The notes: generated from the letters alone by a model not told the origin. Counted from the first letter of the stretch, positions 26,892 through 35,906 are shown. The stretch is DNA of 64,000 nt from Nonomuraea ceibae (GCF_019396325.1 NZ_JAHKRO010000020.1:42191-106190); one strand, 5' to 3'. A program made the numbers and translations.

Positions 26892-27770
26892 ATGGTTACC
26901 CCCCTGCACGAGGGTCTCATCAGCATCACGACCCTCGACACCACCCGGACCGGGCACATGCTCCGGTCCCTCTTCGACCTCCCGCTCCCCCGGGACTCGG
27001 AGGCCCGCCTCGTGTCCCCGGACCTGTCGGAGTGCGTCCCCGCCAGCTTCCACGCCGACGCCGCCCTGCTGTACGGCGAGAAGGAGGAGAAACTCGGCGT
27101 CATCGCGGAGGTCCAGCTCAAACGGGACCCGATCAAACGCTGGACCTGGCCCGTCTACCTGGCCACGATGCGCGCCCGCGACCGCTGCAAGGCCACCCTC
27201 GTGGTCATCTGCCCCGACCACTCCACCGCCCGCTGGGCGGCCGAGCCCATCGACACGGGGCATCCCGGGTACGTCCTGCACCCGCTCGTGATCGGGCCCC
27301 ACAACACCCCGGTCATCACCGACGTCGCCGAAGCGGTCGGCGACATCGGCCTGGCCGCCATCTCGGCCATCACCCACAGCGACCACCCCGAGATCCACGC
27401 CATCCTCGCCACCTTGGCCGAGGCCCTGGACAACATCGATTCCAAGCTGGCGCGTCGGTACGCTGAATATGTCACCGTGGCGTTGACCGGCAGTGCACAG
27501 AAAGAGATGGAGCGCCTGATGGCCACCGAAACCTACCTCTACCAGGGCGAATACGCCCAGAGCCTCTTGACGAAGGGCCAGGAGCGCGGCAAGGCGGAAG
27601 GCAAAGCCGAGGGCGAGGCGCGAGCGGTGCTGCTGTACCTGAAAGCCAGGGCGATCCCGGTCCCGGACGAGGCCCGCGAACGCATCTCCGCGTGCACCGA
27701 CATCCCCACACTGGAAACGTGGATCGAGCGCGCGGCCGTCATCGACACCATCGACGAACTCTTCGCCTGA
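26892..27770 (+). CDS. Rpn-like PD-(D/E)XK nuclease/putative transposase family protein
   Basis: 292 residues from ATG 26892 (MVTPLHEGLISIT); an upstream ATG at 26763 would add 43 residues with no family look. The N-terminal half has a PD-(D/E)XK-type core: an acidic residue in FHADAALL, then GVIAEVQLKRDPIKRWTWPVY, where E-x-Q is the usual variant in Rpn-type proteins. The C-terminal half is a helical region with KGQERGKAEGKAEGEARAVL and a short conserved tail (ISACTDIPTLETWIERAA...IDELFA). Such genes are numerous in actinomycetes; recombination-promoting activity is shown only for E. coli RpnA-type proteins. The assignment is moderate. Confidence 0.6.
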   Translation: MVTPLHEGLISITTLDTTRTGHMLRSLFDLPLPRDSEARLVSPDLSECVPASFHADAALLYGEKEEKLGVIAEVQLKRDPIKRWTWPVYLATMRARDRCKATLVVICPDHSTARWAAEPIDTGHPGYVLHPLVIGPHNTPVITDVAEAVGDIGLAAISAITHSDHPEIHAILATLAEALDNIDSKLARRYAEYVTVALTGSAQKEMERLMATETYLYQGEYAQSLLTKGQERGKAEGKAEGEARAVLLYLKARAIPVPDEARERISACTDIPTLETWIERAAVIDTIDELFA

Positions 27771-27913
27771 GCCCAGCTCAGGCAGACCCACCGCATCCTT
27801 CAGATCACCTCACCGGGCGGGCTCCCCCTCAACGCTGAATCCAGCACGCCCGCAACCGTGGGCACATCACCACGCCGTCGCACCGATGGCGCGCAGAAGG
27901 AACGGAGCACCCG

Positions 27914-28225
27914 ATGGCCTCTGGGGTCCATCTCTACCAGGGCGAATACGCCCCGAGTCTCCTCGCCGAGCTCCGGGCGGAGGGCAAGGCGATCGCCCAG
28001 GCGAAGGGTCTGCCGGAATGGTCCGCAGAACACTTCGCCCAGGGCTACGTGCAGGGCTGCACGAAGGGGCTGACAACGGTCCTGCTGTTGTGCCTGGAAA
28101 ACCGTGGCCTCGCATCCCCCGAGCAGGCAAGCGAGCATGTCAGAACCTGTGCCGACATCTCCACCCTGGCAACCTGGATCGGGCGAGCGGCGGTCAGCGA
28201 CACCCTCGACGAGGTGTTCGCCTGA
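27914..28225 (+). pseudogene. Truncated copy of the Rpn-like gene's 3' half
   Basis: 103 residues that match only the C-terminal part of the preceding gene: LYQGEYAPSLL against LYQGEYAQSLL, and CADISTLATWIGRAAVSDTL against CTDIPTLETWIERAAVIDTI. At DNA level the two share an identical 22-base stretch (27537-27558 and 27932-27953) and a similar 3' end. The nuclease core is absent and the middle is rearranged. It has an ATG and GGAG upstream, so it may still be translated as a partial protein; I call it a tandem duplication remnant. Confidence 0.65.
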
Positions 28226-28269
28226 CCCTCCACCCCGGCCCGACTCAGGGCGCCTGCGAAGATGACGCC

Positions 28270-29001
28270 ATGCTGCAGGTTTGCCTCAACGGTGCTCGAA
28301 GCCGGGCCGAGTGTCCTCATCTGCCGGTGACCCCCGACGAGCTGGCGGTGGCGGCCCGTGATGCTGTCGCCGCCGGCGCCGAGGACATCCACCTGCACCC
28401 CAAGGACCACGACGGCCAGGACACGCTGGAAGCCACCGCCGTCGCCGCCGCCGTGAGCGCCGTGCGGGCTGCCGTCCCAGGCATCCCGGTCGGCGTCACC
28501 ACCGGCGCATGGGCCACAGCGGACCCTCACGCCCGTGCCGTCCAGGTACGGGCCTGGACCGTCCTGCCGGACCACGCTTCCGTGAACTGGCACGAGGACG
28601 GCGCCACCGAGGTCGCCGCAGCCCTGCTCGACAGGGGGATCGGCATCGAAGCGGGCATCTACTCCAGGACTCCCGCAGCACGACGGTTCCTGAGCCGGCC
28701 CGGATCCCGCCGAGTCCTGCGTGTCCTGGCCGAGATCACCGAAGCCACCCCGCAGGACGCGCTCCACGCCGCAGCCGGCCTGCTGGACGAACTCGAACCG
28801 GCTGCCGCGCCGATTCTCCTGCACGGCGAGGACGCCACCGCGTGGCCCATCCTGCGGCTTGCCGCCTCCCGCCGCCTGCATGCCCGCATCGGCCTGGAAG
28901 ACGTGCTCCACCTCCCCGACGGCACCCCCGCCCCGGACAACGCCGCCCTCATCCGCGCAGCACGCGAGATCATCCAGGTCACACCGCCGGGCACGCCTTA
29001 G
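28270..29001 (+). CDS. 3-keto-5-aminohexanoate cleavage enzyme (BKACE/DUF849) family protein
   Basis: 243 residues, somewhat short for the family (about 270-310). BKACE enzymes condense a beta-keto acid with acetyl-CoA and release acetoacetate plus a new CoA ester, using zinc. Visible are the first strand LQVCLNGAR, LPVTPDELAVAARDAVAAGA, the metal/substrate HLHPKDHDG near residue 40, SVNWHEDGATEVAAALLDRG near 100, and the late IGLEDVLHLPDG near 210, which matches the second conserved block. It starts at ATG 28270, frame supported, with a weak ribosome site. Single gene, convergent with the catabolic operon; substrate unknown. Confidence 0.75.
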   Translation: MLQVCLNGARSRAECPHLPVTPDELAVAARDAVAAGAEDIHLHPKDHDGQDTLEATAVAAAVSAVRAAVPGIPVGVTTGAWATADPHARAVQVRAWTVLPDHASVNWHEDGATEVAAALLDRGIGIEAGIYSRTPAARRFLSRPGSRRVLRVLAEITEATPQDALHAAAGLLDELEPAAAPILLHGEDATAWPILRLAASRRLHARIGLEDVLHLPDGTPAPDNAALIRAAREIIQVTPPGTP

Positions 29002-29076
29002 CGAGATGGCATACAACAGCCCGGACCGTGCCGTCCAGCATGGGCCCAGCGCGGCGGCCCGGCTGGGGTCCGGTGC

Positions 29077-30474
29077 TCAGGTCGGGTGGATGCGCAGTGC
29101 CTGGAGGTTGGCCAGTTCGTGGACGCCCCACCTGCCGAGTTCGCGCCCGTAGCCGCTGGCCTTGATGCCGCCGGTCGGGAGGCGCGGGTCGGTGGCCGAG
29201 ATCGTGTTGACGAAGACGGAGCCCGCGTGGATGCGCTCGCTCACGGACGCGGCGTGTTCGCTGTCGGTGCTCCACAGGCTGCTGCTGAGCCCGTAGCGTG
29301 AGGAGTTCGCGATGGCGACGAGCTCGTCGTCGTCCGCGCCGGTCGTCAGCGCGCCGAGCGGGCCGAACGTCTCCTCGGTCAGGAGGGCGGAGTCGTGCCC
29401 GTCCACTTCGACGATCGACGGCGGGAACCAGGCGCCTGTGGCGGGGTCGGGTGCGGTCGCCTGTGCGATCACCTTGGCTCCCGCCGCCAGGGCACGGGCG
29501 CGCTGGTCACGGAGCGTGTCGCGCAGGTCGTGGCGGGCGAGCGGGCCGACGTCGACGGTCTCGTCCGTCGGGTCGCCGACTCTCAGCGCCTGGACGTGGG
29601 GGGTCAGTGCCTGCGCGAAGGCGTCACGTACGTCGCGGTGGACGAGGATGCGCTTGGCGGCGATGCAGCTCTGCCCGCTGTTGAGGAACCGGGATCGCAC
29701 GGCGGCGGCGGCCGCGGCCGGGAGGTCGGCGTCGGCCAGGACGATGAACGGGTCGGACCCGCCGAGTTCCAGCACGCACTTCTTGATCTCGGCGCCGGCG
29801 CGCGCGGCGACGAGGGCGCCGACCCGGTCGCTGCCGGTGAAGGTGACGGCGGCGATCCGGCGGTCGCCGATGAGGTTCGACGCCGTGGCCGCGTCGGCCA
29901 CGACGGTCTGCAGCACCCCCGTCCCGAACGCCTCCTGGAACGCCTCCTCGATCGCCAGGGCGTTGCCCGTGACGGAGTCGGCGTGCTTGAGCACGACGGT
30001 GTCGCCGGCCGCGATCGCGGGCAGCATCGCCCGGATCACCTGCCACCAGGGGTAGTTCCACGGGAGGATGGCGAGCACGACGCCGATCGGCACGATCCGG
30101 ACGATCGCGGTGTCGCCGTCCAGATCGAACGTCTCCGGCCGCAGGATCTCGGGAAGCCGGTCGGCGTAGTAGCGGCAGGCGGTGACGCATTTGTCGATCT
30201 CGGCCCGTGCCTGCGTGATCGGCTTGCCCATCTCGAGCGTGATGAGTGCGGCGAACGTCTCTCGCCGCTCCGCCAGGACGGCGCCGAGCCGGCTGATCGC
30301 CGCGACGCGTTCGTCCGTACGTGACCGTCCCCAGGTCGAGGTCGCGGCGGTGTCGAGCACCCGATCGATTCCCTCGGGAGTGGTGTACGGGTGGAAGCCC
30401 AGTTCGTCGCCGGAGGCGGGGTTGACGGTGACGATGCCGCCGATGCCGCCGATGCCGCCGATGTCGCGGGTCAC
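29077..30474 (-). CDS. Aldehyde dehydrogenase, succinate-semialdehyde dehydrogenase-like
   Basis: 465 residues. The NAD(P)-dependent fold is plain: PWNYPWWQVIRAMLPAIAAG, VVLKHAD, TFTGSDRVG, the catalytic glutamate in LELGGSDPF near residue 250, and the catalytic cysteine in NSGQSCIAAKR near 283. KHA in place of KPS and the YPWWQ helix are typical of the GabD1-like subgroup. The N-terminus has a perfect short repeat (GGIGGIGGI), unusual and probably tolerated. Last gene of the leftward operon; its start shares ATGA with the upstream decarboxylase subunit stop. It would oxidise the aldehyde made by that enzyme. Confidence 0.9.
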   Translation of the reverse strand: MTRDIGGIGGIGGIVTVNPASGDELGFHPYTTPEGIDRVLDTAATSTWGRSRTDERVAAISRLGAVLAERRETFAALITLEMGKPITQARAEIDKCVTACRYYADRLPEILRPETFDLDGDTAIVRIVPIGVVLAILPWNYPWWQVIRAMLPAIAAGDTVVLKHADSVTGNALAIEEAFQEAFGTGVLQTVVADAATASNLIGDRRIAAVTFTGSDRVGALVAARAGAEIKKCVLELGGSDPFIVLADADLPAAAAAAVRSRFLNSGQSCIAAKRILVHRDVRDAFAQALTPHVQALRVGDPTDETVDVGPLARHDLRDTLRDQRARALAAGAKVIAQATAPDPATGAWFPPSIVEVDGHDSALLTEETFGPLGALTTGADDDELVAIANSSRYGLSSSLWSTDSEHAASVSERIHAGSVFVNTISATDPRLPTGGIKASGYGRELGRWGVHELANLQALRIHPT

Positions 30475-31061
30475 GTCGCGGCCTCGACGACGGCATGCAC
30501 CTCGCGGAGCCAGCGGGTGAAGCGTCCCGTGAGCGAGACGGGGTCGACCAGCAGCTTCTCGATGTCTGGAGCGTTCCCTTCCTCGATCGTGGCGTACAGG
30601 AACGCCGGCCCCTCCACCGTGAGCAGTTCGGCGAAGGCGGCGCTCAGCCCGTCGGCGGTTTGCGCCGCGCGCGTGGTCCAGCCGGCCGCGTCGGCCAGGC
30701 GTCGCAGGTCGACCTTCGGTGAGTAGGTCGGCAGCGCCCCGGTGGACCCGTACACCCCGTTGTCGAGGAGGACGAGGAGCAGGTTGGGCGGCGCGAGGTA
30801 GCCGCCGGTCGGCAGCACGTTCGGGTTCATGAGCAGCGAGCCGTCCCCTTCGATGGCGACGACCTTGGGCGCCGACGGTCTCACGCTGAGCGCCAGCCCG
30901 GTCGCCACCGATCCCGCCAGGCCCATCGCGTCGAGGAGGTAGAGGTGGTTGTCGCTGTCCTTCACCGAGGCCAGCTCTCTGCTCGTCGCCGCGCAGGTCG
31001 CGATGACGGGATGGGAGCTCGTCAGGTCCGCCAGCACGCCGAGTGCTTCGATCCGCTTCAT
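30471..31061 (-). CDS. ThDP-dependent decarboxylase, beta (PP-domain) subunit
   Basis: 196 residues forming the C-terminal ThDP-binding domain: DAMGLAGSVATGLALS, the Mg/ThDP motif EGDGSLLMNPN (GDG...N) near residue 80, LLVLLDNGVYGSTGALP, then a C-terminal helix region (LLVDPVSLTGRFTRWLREVH). It resembles the beta subunit of sulfopyruvate decarboxylase (ComE) and the C-terminal half of phosphonopyruvate decarboxylase. It starts at ATG 31061, sharing one base with the alpha subunit stop, so the two are made in equal amount. The 2-oxo acid substrate is not known; sulfopyruvate is only one candidate. Confidence 0.85.
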   Translation of the reverse strand: MKRIEALGVLADLTSSHPVIATCAATSRELASVKDSDNHLYLLDAMGLAGSVATGLALSVRPSAPKVVAIEGDGSLLMNPNVLPTGGYLAPPNLLLVLLDNGVYGSTGALPTYSPKVDLRRLADAAGWTTRAAQTADGLSAAFAELLTVEGPAFLYATIEEGNAPDIEKLLVDPVSLTGRFTRWLREVHAVVEAAT

Positions 31062-31594
31062 CAGGCGACCTTTCCGTCGGTGTTCCAGAAGGACCCGAGG
31101 ACGACCACGGGCCGGTACGTCATGACCGCGTGCCTGCCGGCCTCCTGTACGGTGTCGTGCCAGTCCCCGGGGCCGCTGGTCCTGTCCAGTTCGATGACGG
31201 GCAGCCCGACGGCGCGCAGGAGAGCCGGCACGGGCTGGCTGATGGAGTGGATCATCGAGTTGTACTCGCCGAGCCCTCCCCGGGTGTTGGCGAACACCAG
31301 CAGCGGCAGGTGGTAGGAGAGCGTGAACGTCGTCAGCGCCGTGAGCGCGTTCCCGAAGCCGTTGTCCTGCATGACCACGGTGCCGAGCCCGCCGGTGAAC
31401 GTCACCGCCCCCATGACGCCGACCGCTTCCTCCTCCCGCGACAGCGGGGTGACGCGCGGTGAGACCCCGTTCGTGCCGCCGTCGTACGCGACCAGCGCGT
31501 TGATGACCGGCGCCACGGTCACGGACGGGATGTAGCCGACCCGGGTGGCTCCGGCCGCCCAGATGCCGTCGGCGACGGCTTGTGCGTATGTCAT
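31061..31594 (-). CDS. ThDP-dependent decarboxylase, alpha (Pyr-domain) subunit
   Basis: 177 residues forming the pyrimidine-binding domain: VADGIWAAGATRVGYIPSV, the catalytic glutamate in LSREEEAVGVMGAV near residue 55, TGGLGTVVMQDNGFGN near 70, and LPLLVFANTRGGLGEYNSM near 100. This matches ComD-like alpha subunits. Catalysis needs the beta subunit gene directly downstream. Its start overlaps the upstream dehydratase stop (31591-31594), making a continuous coupled series. Confidence 0.84.
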   Translation of the reverse strand: MTYAQAVADGIWAAGATRVGYIPSVTVAPVINALVAYDGGTNGVSPRVTPLSREEEAVGVMGAVTFTGGLGTVVMQDNGFGNALTALTTFTLSYHLPLLVFANTRGGLGEYNSMIHSISQPVPALLRAVGLPVIELDRTSGPGDWHDTVQEAGRHAVMTYRPVVVLGSFWNTDGKVA

Positions 31595-32619
31595 GGGTGT
31601 GCTTCCTCGGGTGTCGTGGATGCGGTTCCTCCGGGTGAGGAGGTGAGCGCGCGGGCGAGGACGGCCGGGTCGATGTTGCCACCGGACAGGACGGCGACCG
31701 CCCGCCCGTACCTGCCGGGGTCGGCGAGCTGGGCGGCGACGCCGAGCGCTCCGCTGGGTTCCGCGACGAGACGGGCGTGACGGGCCAGGCTCGCCACCGC
31801 GGCGAGGATCTCGTCCTCGCTCACCGTGACGATCTCCTCAACGGTCGCCTGGATGATCGGGAAGGTGAGTTCGCCGACGAGCGGCGTCCGCGTTCCGTCG
31901 GCGATCGTGCGGTGCGTGGCGCGGGCGTCCCAGGCGACCCGTCGTCCGCTCGCGAGCGAGTCGCGCGCGTCCGCGGCCAGTTCAGGTTCGACGCCGACCA
32001 CGCGCGTGCGCGGGGACGAGGCCGCGATCGCGACGCCCACTCCCGAGATCAGCCCACCGCCGCCGACCGGTACGAGCACGGTGTCGATGTCGTCCAGGTC
32101 TTCGAGCACTTCGAGGGCGAGCGTGCCCTGCCCGGCGATGACGTCGGCGTGGTCGAAGGGCGGGATCGTCGTCATCCCGCGCTCCGCCCGTACGGCGTCG
32201 GCGACGAGCTCTCTCCGGTCACTGGGGACGAGGACGACTTCGGCTCCCAGCGCCCTGGTCGCCGCCACCTTAACCGCCGTCGCCGAGTCCGGCATGACGA
32301 CCACGGCCGGGATGCCCGCCGCGCGTGCGGCCCAGGCGACCGCCTGCCCGTGGTTGCCGCTCGAATGCGTGACCACGCCGTGCGCTCGGGTCTCGGGGCG
32401 GAGCCGGGCGATCGCGTTCACGGCCCCGCGGAGTTTGAAGGCCCCGATCGGCTGGAGGCTCTCGGCCTTCAGCCACAGCTCTCCTGGCGCCCAGGGGGCC
32501 GGGAGCAAGGGCGTCCGTACGACGTGGCCGGTGATCCTGTCCCGTGCCGCGACGACGTCGCCGATCGTCACGGGGAGCGCGGGCCTCGGCCCGGTCACGT
32601 CCTGAGGAGCGGCCCGCAT
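31591..32619 (-). CDS. PLP-dependent threonine/serine dehydratase-like enzyme
   Basis: 342 residues, fold type II. It has ESLQPIGAFKLRGAVNAI with the PLP lysine near residue 57, HSSGNHGQAVAWAARAAGIP near 90, PVGGGGLISGVGVAI near 190, and LSGGNID near 322. There is no C-terminal ACT domain, so it is a catabolic-type enzyme rather than biosynthetic IlvA. It would remove ammonia (with water) from a beta-hydroxy amino acid to give a 2-oxo acid through an enamine. Its ATG abuts the RidA stop directly, with no gap. Its position before the ThDP decarboxylase supports a shared pathway. Confidence 0.85.
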   Translation of the reverse strand: MRAAPQDVTGPRPALPVTIGDVVAARDRITGHVVRTPLLPAPWAPGELWLKAESLQPIGAFKLRGAVNAIARLRPETRAHGVVTHSSGNHGQAVAWAARAAGIPAVVVMPDSATAVKVAATRALGAEVVLVPSDRRELVADAVRAERGMTTIPPFDHADVIAGQGTLALEVLEDLDDIDTVLVPVGGGGLISGVGVAIAASSPRTRVVGVEPELAADARDSLASGRRVAWDARATHRTIADGTRTPLVGELTFPIIQATVEEIVTVSEDEILAAVASLARHARLVAEPSGALGVAAQLADPGRYGRAVAVLSGGNIDPAVLARALTSSPGGTASTTPEEAHP

Positions 32620-33000
32620 TCAGGCTCCGCCCCGCGCGGCGATGGCGTCCAGCTCGATCCGGGCGCGATAGGGCAGCTCCGCGACCGCGACGCAGGTACG
32701 GGCCGGCCGCGGTTCGGGCAGGATCTGCTCGTAGATGGCGTCCACGGTGGTGCGGTCGCCCATCGACGCCAGGTAGACCGTGATCTTCACGACGTGCCGG
32801 AAGTCCAGCCCGGCCGAGGCCAGCCTGGCGCGCAGGTTCGCCAGGGCTTGGCGGGTCTCGTTCGCGACACCACCCGCCACCAGTTCGCCGTCGGCGATGC
32901 CGAGCTGTCCTGAGAGGAAGACGAGTCCGGTGTCGGTCTCGCGCACAGGGCTGTAGGGGTGCCGCGCCTGTGAGGGGCTCGCCGGTGCGAGGTTGGTCAT
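32620..33000 (-). CDS. RidA family enamine/imine deaminase
   Basis: 126 residues with the YjgF/RidA signatures GLVFLSGQLGIADG near residue 28, TRQALANLRARLASAGLDF, HVVKITVYLASMGD near 72, and the arginine-containing RTCVAVAELPYRARIELDAI near 100. RidA hydrolyses the reactive 2-aminoacrylate-type enamines that PLP dehydratases release. Being encoded directly before such a dehydratase, it very likely protects the cell during its action. ATG 33000 has AGGAG upstream. Confidence 0.92.
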   Translation of the reverse strand: MTNLAPASPSQARHPYSPVRETDTGLVFLSGQLGIADGELVAGGVANETRQALANLRARLASAGLDFRHVVKITVYLASMGDRTTVDAIYEQILPEPRPARTCVAVAELPYRARIELDAIAARGGA

Positions 33001-33010
33001 ACTCGATCTC

Positions 33011-34483
33011 CTAGGGGTGGTTCACGGGCACGCCCGTGACGAGGTGGCCGCGCATCCTGCGCACCAGGAAGGTCCCGGGGATGGCCGCGAGGACGAAGAC
33101 GCAGCCCGCGACCGCGATGTAGGAGTGCACGCCGAGCGAGGAGTTCACGGTCTGCCCGTCGACCACGAGGTCCGTCGCGCCGAGGATCGCCGATCCGATG
33201 AAGCTCATCGTCACGGAGCCGACGGCGACCATGACCATGACCATGCTGGAGACGGTGCCCTGCCGCTCGCGCGGCGCCAGGATGGAGGCCAGGTTGAAGC
33301 CCGAGGTGACCAGCGAGCCCGCCGTGAGGCTCAGCAGGAACGAGCAGACCACGGCGATCGGCAGATTTCCCGCGCCGACGAGGAACATCCCGAGGGAGGC
33401 GATCGTCCCCAGCGCCACGCCGACGGCCAGCGGCCAGGCGGGGCCCACGCGGGTGGCGATCGCGCCCGCCACGATGCCGCCGAGCATGATCCCGATCGAC
33501 GGGATGCCGAACATCAGGCCGAGCGCCGCCGGTCCCGCGATCCCGTAGCCGAGGCCCTCGTCCGGGGAGACGTCGATGAGCAGGCTGAACAGCGCGAGCA
33601 GGCTGCGATAGGCGCCCGTTCCCATGACGACCACGAGGAGTCCGAGCCCGAGGGCCAGCGGGATGCCGCGGATGTCGATCACGGGCTCCGGGACGCGGCT
33701 CAGCACGACGAACCAGACGAGCAGCGCCACGACCCCCGCGACGAGGACGACCAGCGGCACGAGTGCCAGCCAGCCGAGCTCCTGCCCCAGACTGATGTAC
33801 ACCAGCACCCCCGCGAGCCCGCCGCCGAGCAGCAGCCCGCCCGCGACGTCGACCTTGCCCTTTGTCCTGAGCCGCGTTCGCGGGATCACGGCGCGGACGA
33901 AGAGCGCGCCCACGACCGCGAACGTCGCGGAGACCACGAACACGAACTGCCAGCCGAAGGCCTCCGTGGCGACCTGCAGGATGAAGGGTGAGACGATGCC
34001 GAAGACCGCCGAGCCCGAGGTGACGACACCGGTCACGATCATGGAGAACGTGGGGGCGCAGAGGTCGCGGATGATCGCGACAGTGAGGAACAACGCCGCG
34101 ACGGCGGCGCCCTGGAGGACCCGCCCTAGGACGAAGACGCCGATGTGCGGCGCGGCCAGGCAGATCACCCCGCCCAGCCCGGCGACCAGCAGCGTGATCA
34201 CGAGGACCTTGCGCTTGCCGTAGATGTCGGCGGACTTGCCGAGCAGCGGCGCCCACATCGCGCCCGCCAGCATCGCGCTGGAGTCGAGCCAGGCGAACTG
34301 GGTGGTGTCGAAGGCGTCGCGCAGTTGCGGAAGGACGAAGGTCGGCGCGGCGAGCACGGTGTCGACCATGACGTTCACCAGGACGAGAACGGCTACGTAC
34401 CCGATCACCCGGCCGGTCCAGCCGGTGTGCAGATCATCGGGTGCGGGCGTTCCCGCGGTGGTGCTGGAGCTCATGTCCTGCAT
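33011..34483 (-). CDS. MFS transporter
   Basis: 490 residues from ATG 34483 (MQDMSSSTTAG), with strong AAAGGAG 7 bases before it; a longer frame to 35131 lies over the amidohydrolase and is not coding. Many hydrophobic segments fit 12-14 helices. Loop motif GKSADIYGKRKVLVI near residue 75 is the MFS motif A, and RTRLRTKGKVD marks the central loop, as in 14-helix DHA2-type drug/solute antiporters. Within this operon it most simply imports (or exports) the pathway substrate or product. Confidence 0.87.
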   Translation of the reverse strand: MQDMSSSTTAGTPAPDDLHTGWTGRVIGYVAVLVLVNVMVDTVLAAPTFVLPQLRDAFDTTQFAWLDSSAMLAGAMWAPLLGKSADIYGKRKVLVITLLVAGLGGVICLAAPHIGVFVLGRVLQGAAVAALFLTVAIIRDLCAPTFSMIVTGVVTSGSAVFGIVSPFILQVATEAFGWQFVFVVSATFAVVGALFVRAVIPRTRLRTKGKVDVAGGLLLGGGLAGVLVYISLGQELGWLALVPLVVLVAGVVALLVWFVVLSRVPEPVIDIRGIPLALGLGLLVVVMGTGAYRSLLALFSLLIDVSPDEGLGYGIAGPAALGLMFGIPSIGIMLGGIVAGAIATRVGPAWPLAVGVALGTIASLGMFLVGAGNLPIAVVCSFLLSLTAGSLVTSGFNLASILAPRERQGTVSSMVMVMVAVGSVTMSFIGSAILGATDLVVDGQTVNSSLGVHSYIAVAGCVFVLAAIPGTFLVRRMRGHLVTGVPVNHP

Positions 34484-34514
34484 GAGCGTCTCCTTTCTGC
34501 GGAACACGCTGGGC

Positions 34515-35864
34515 TCAGGGGCGTGCCCCGGCGTGCGGTCCGTTCCGTCCGGCTGCTCGCGGCTCCGCAGGGGGGAGGGCGAGCCTGTGGATGACGCCCT
34601 GCTGGGCGACCAGGGCGATGTTCTCCGGCGCCGACAGCACGCCGATGTCCCGCAGGGGATCGCTCGCGCAGAGGACGAGGTCGGCGGCGTATCCGGTGCG
34701 CAGGGTCCCGAGCGTGTCCTCCACGCCGAGCAGATGGGCGCCGGCCGACGTCGCCGCGCGGATGGCCTCCATCGGCGACATCCCCAGCTCCACCAGGCAC
34801 GAAAGCTCGAAGAGGTTCTGCCCGTGCGGGGTGATCCCGGCATCCGTGCCCGCCGCGATGCGCACCTTCCGCGCGATGGCCTCGGCGAGGTTCTCCTTGG
34901 CCAGCTCGTTCCAGCGCAGCTTCTTCTGGTAGCGCCACGGCGTGGTCGTGCGCGGGTCCAGCGGCTGGAAGACGGCCGACAGGGTCGGCACGAGGAAGGC
35001 CCCCTTCTCCCCGATGAGGTCGCAGCCCTCGTCGTCGATGCCGAAGCCGTGCTCGACCGAGCGGACACCGCCGCGGATCGCGGCCAGGATGCCGGCCCGT
35101 CCCTGCGCGTGCGCGGCGACGGGGCGTTCACCGTGGCGCCGCGCCTCGTCCACGACCGCCGCGATCTCCTCGTCGAGCAGATCCTGGTCGTCGGGGTCGT
35201 CGTGCGCGCTGCTGATGCCGCCGCTCGTGCAGATCTTGATCACGTCGGCGCCCGACCGGAGCATCCGCCGCGCGGCCTTCCGTACGCCGGGCACGTCGTC
35301 GGCGAGCTCGCAGTAGTCCAGACCGAGGCTCCTGCCGCCGGGCAGGGTGTCGTCCGCGTGGCCGCCGGTGTGGCTGATGACGCCGACCGAGGTCTGCACG
35401 CGCGGCCCGGCCACCAGTCCCGTGGCGACGGCGTCGCGGAACGCGGCGGGAAGCCCGCCCAGATCCCGGACCGACGTGATCCCTGACGCGAGCGTGCGGC
35501 TCAGGCGTTCGGCGGTCCGGAGCGTCGCCAGGACGGGGTCCGTCAGCAGGGCGGTCTCCACGAGCGAACGGTCGGAGGGCAGGCCGAGGTGGGTGTGGCA
35601 GTCGAACAGCCCAGGCAGCAGCGTGCCGCCGCGGCCGTCGATCACCCTGACGTCCGGGTGCGCCTCGGGGGCCTGGGCGGCGGGACCCGCGTAAATGATC
35701 CAGCCGTCGGCGTCGGACTCCAGGACGGCGTCGTCCACCACGTCATCGCTGACGCCGTCGATGAGCCGTACGTTCTCGACCCGCAGCGCGGCCCCGCCCC
35801 GTTCGAATGTCGCCTGTCCGAGTCCCACGCGCTCTGAACCCCCTCGTCCGGCCTGCGTTCTCAC
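34515..35864 (-). CDS. Metal-dependent amidohydrolase, imidazolonepropionase/prolidase-like
   Basis: 449 residues of the amidohydrolase superfamily: VENVRLIDG beta domain, TLLPGLFDCHTHLGLPSD with the HxH metal site near residue 92, the metal-bridging lysine in VIKICTSGGI near 210, AHAQGRAGI near 250, SVEHGFGIDDEG near 270, and the catalytic aspartate in AAGTDAGITPHG near 345. Relatives hydrolyse Xaa-Pro dipeptides, N-acyl amino acids and cyclic amides. It is first in the leftward operon. The start at GTG 35864 could instead be GTG 35828; the ribosome site is weak for both. Confidence 0.85.
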   Translation of the reverse strand: MRTQAGRGGSERVGLGQATFERGGAALRVENVRLIDGVSDDVVDDAVLESDADGWIIYAGPAAQAPEAHPDVRVIDGRGGTLLPGLFDCHTHLGLPSDRSLVETALLTDPVLATLRTAERLSRTLASGITSVRDLGGLPAAFRDAVATGLVAGPRVQTSVGVISHTGGHADDTLPGGRSLGLDYCELADDVPGVRKAARRMLRSGADVIKICTSGGISSAHDDPDDQDLLDEEIAAVVDEARRHGERPVAAHAQGRAGILAAIRGGVRSVEHGFGIDDEGCDLIGEKGAFLVPTLSAVFQPLDPRTTTPWRYQKKLRWNELAKENLAEAIARKVRIAAGTDAGITPHGQNLFELSCLVELGMSPMEAIRAATSAGAHLLGVEDTLGTLRTGYAADLVLCASDPLRDIGVLSAPENIALVAQQGVIHRLALPPAEPRAAGRNGPHAGARP

Positions 35865-35906
35865 GCCGGCTGCCGGTTGTGTCGGTTCTCGTCACGGTAG
35901 GGTGAT

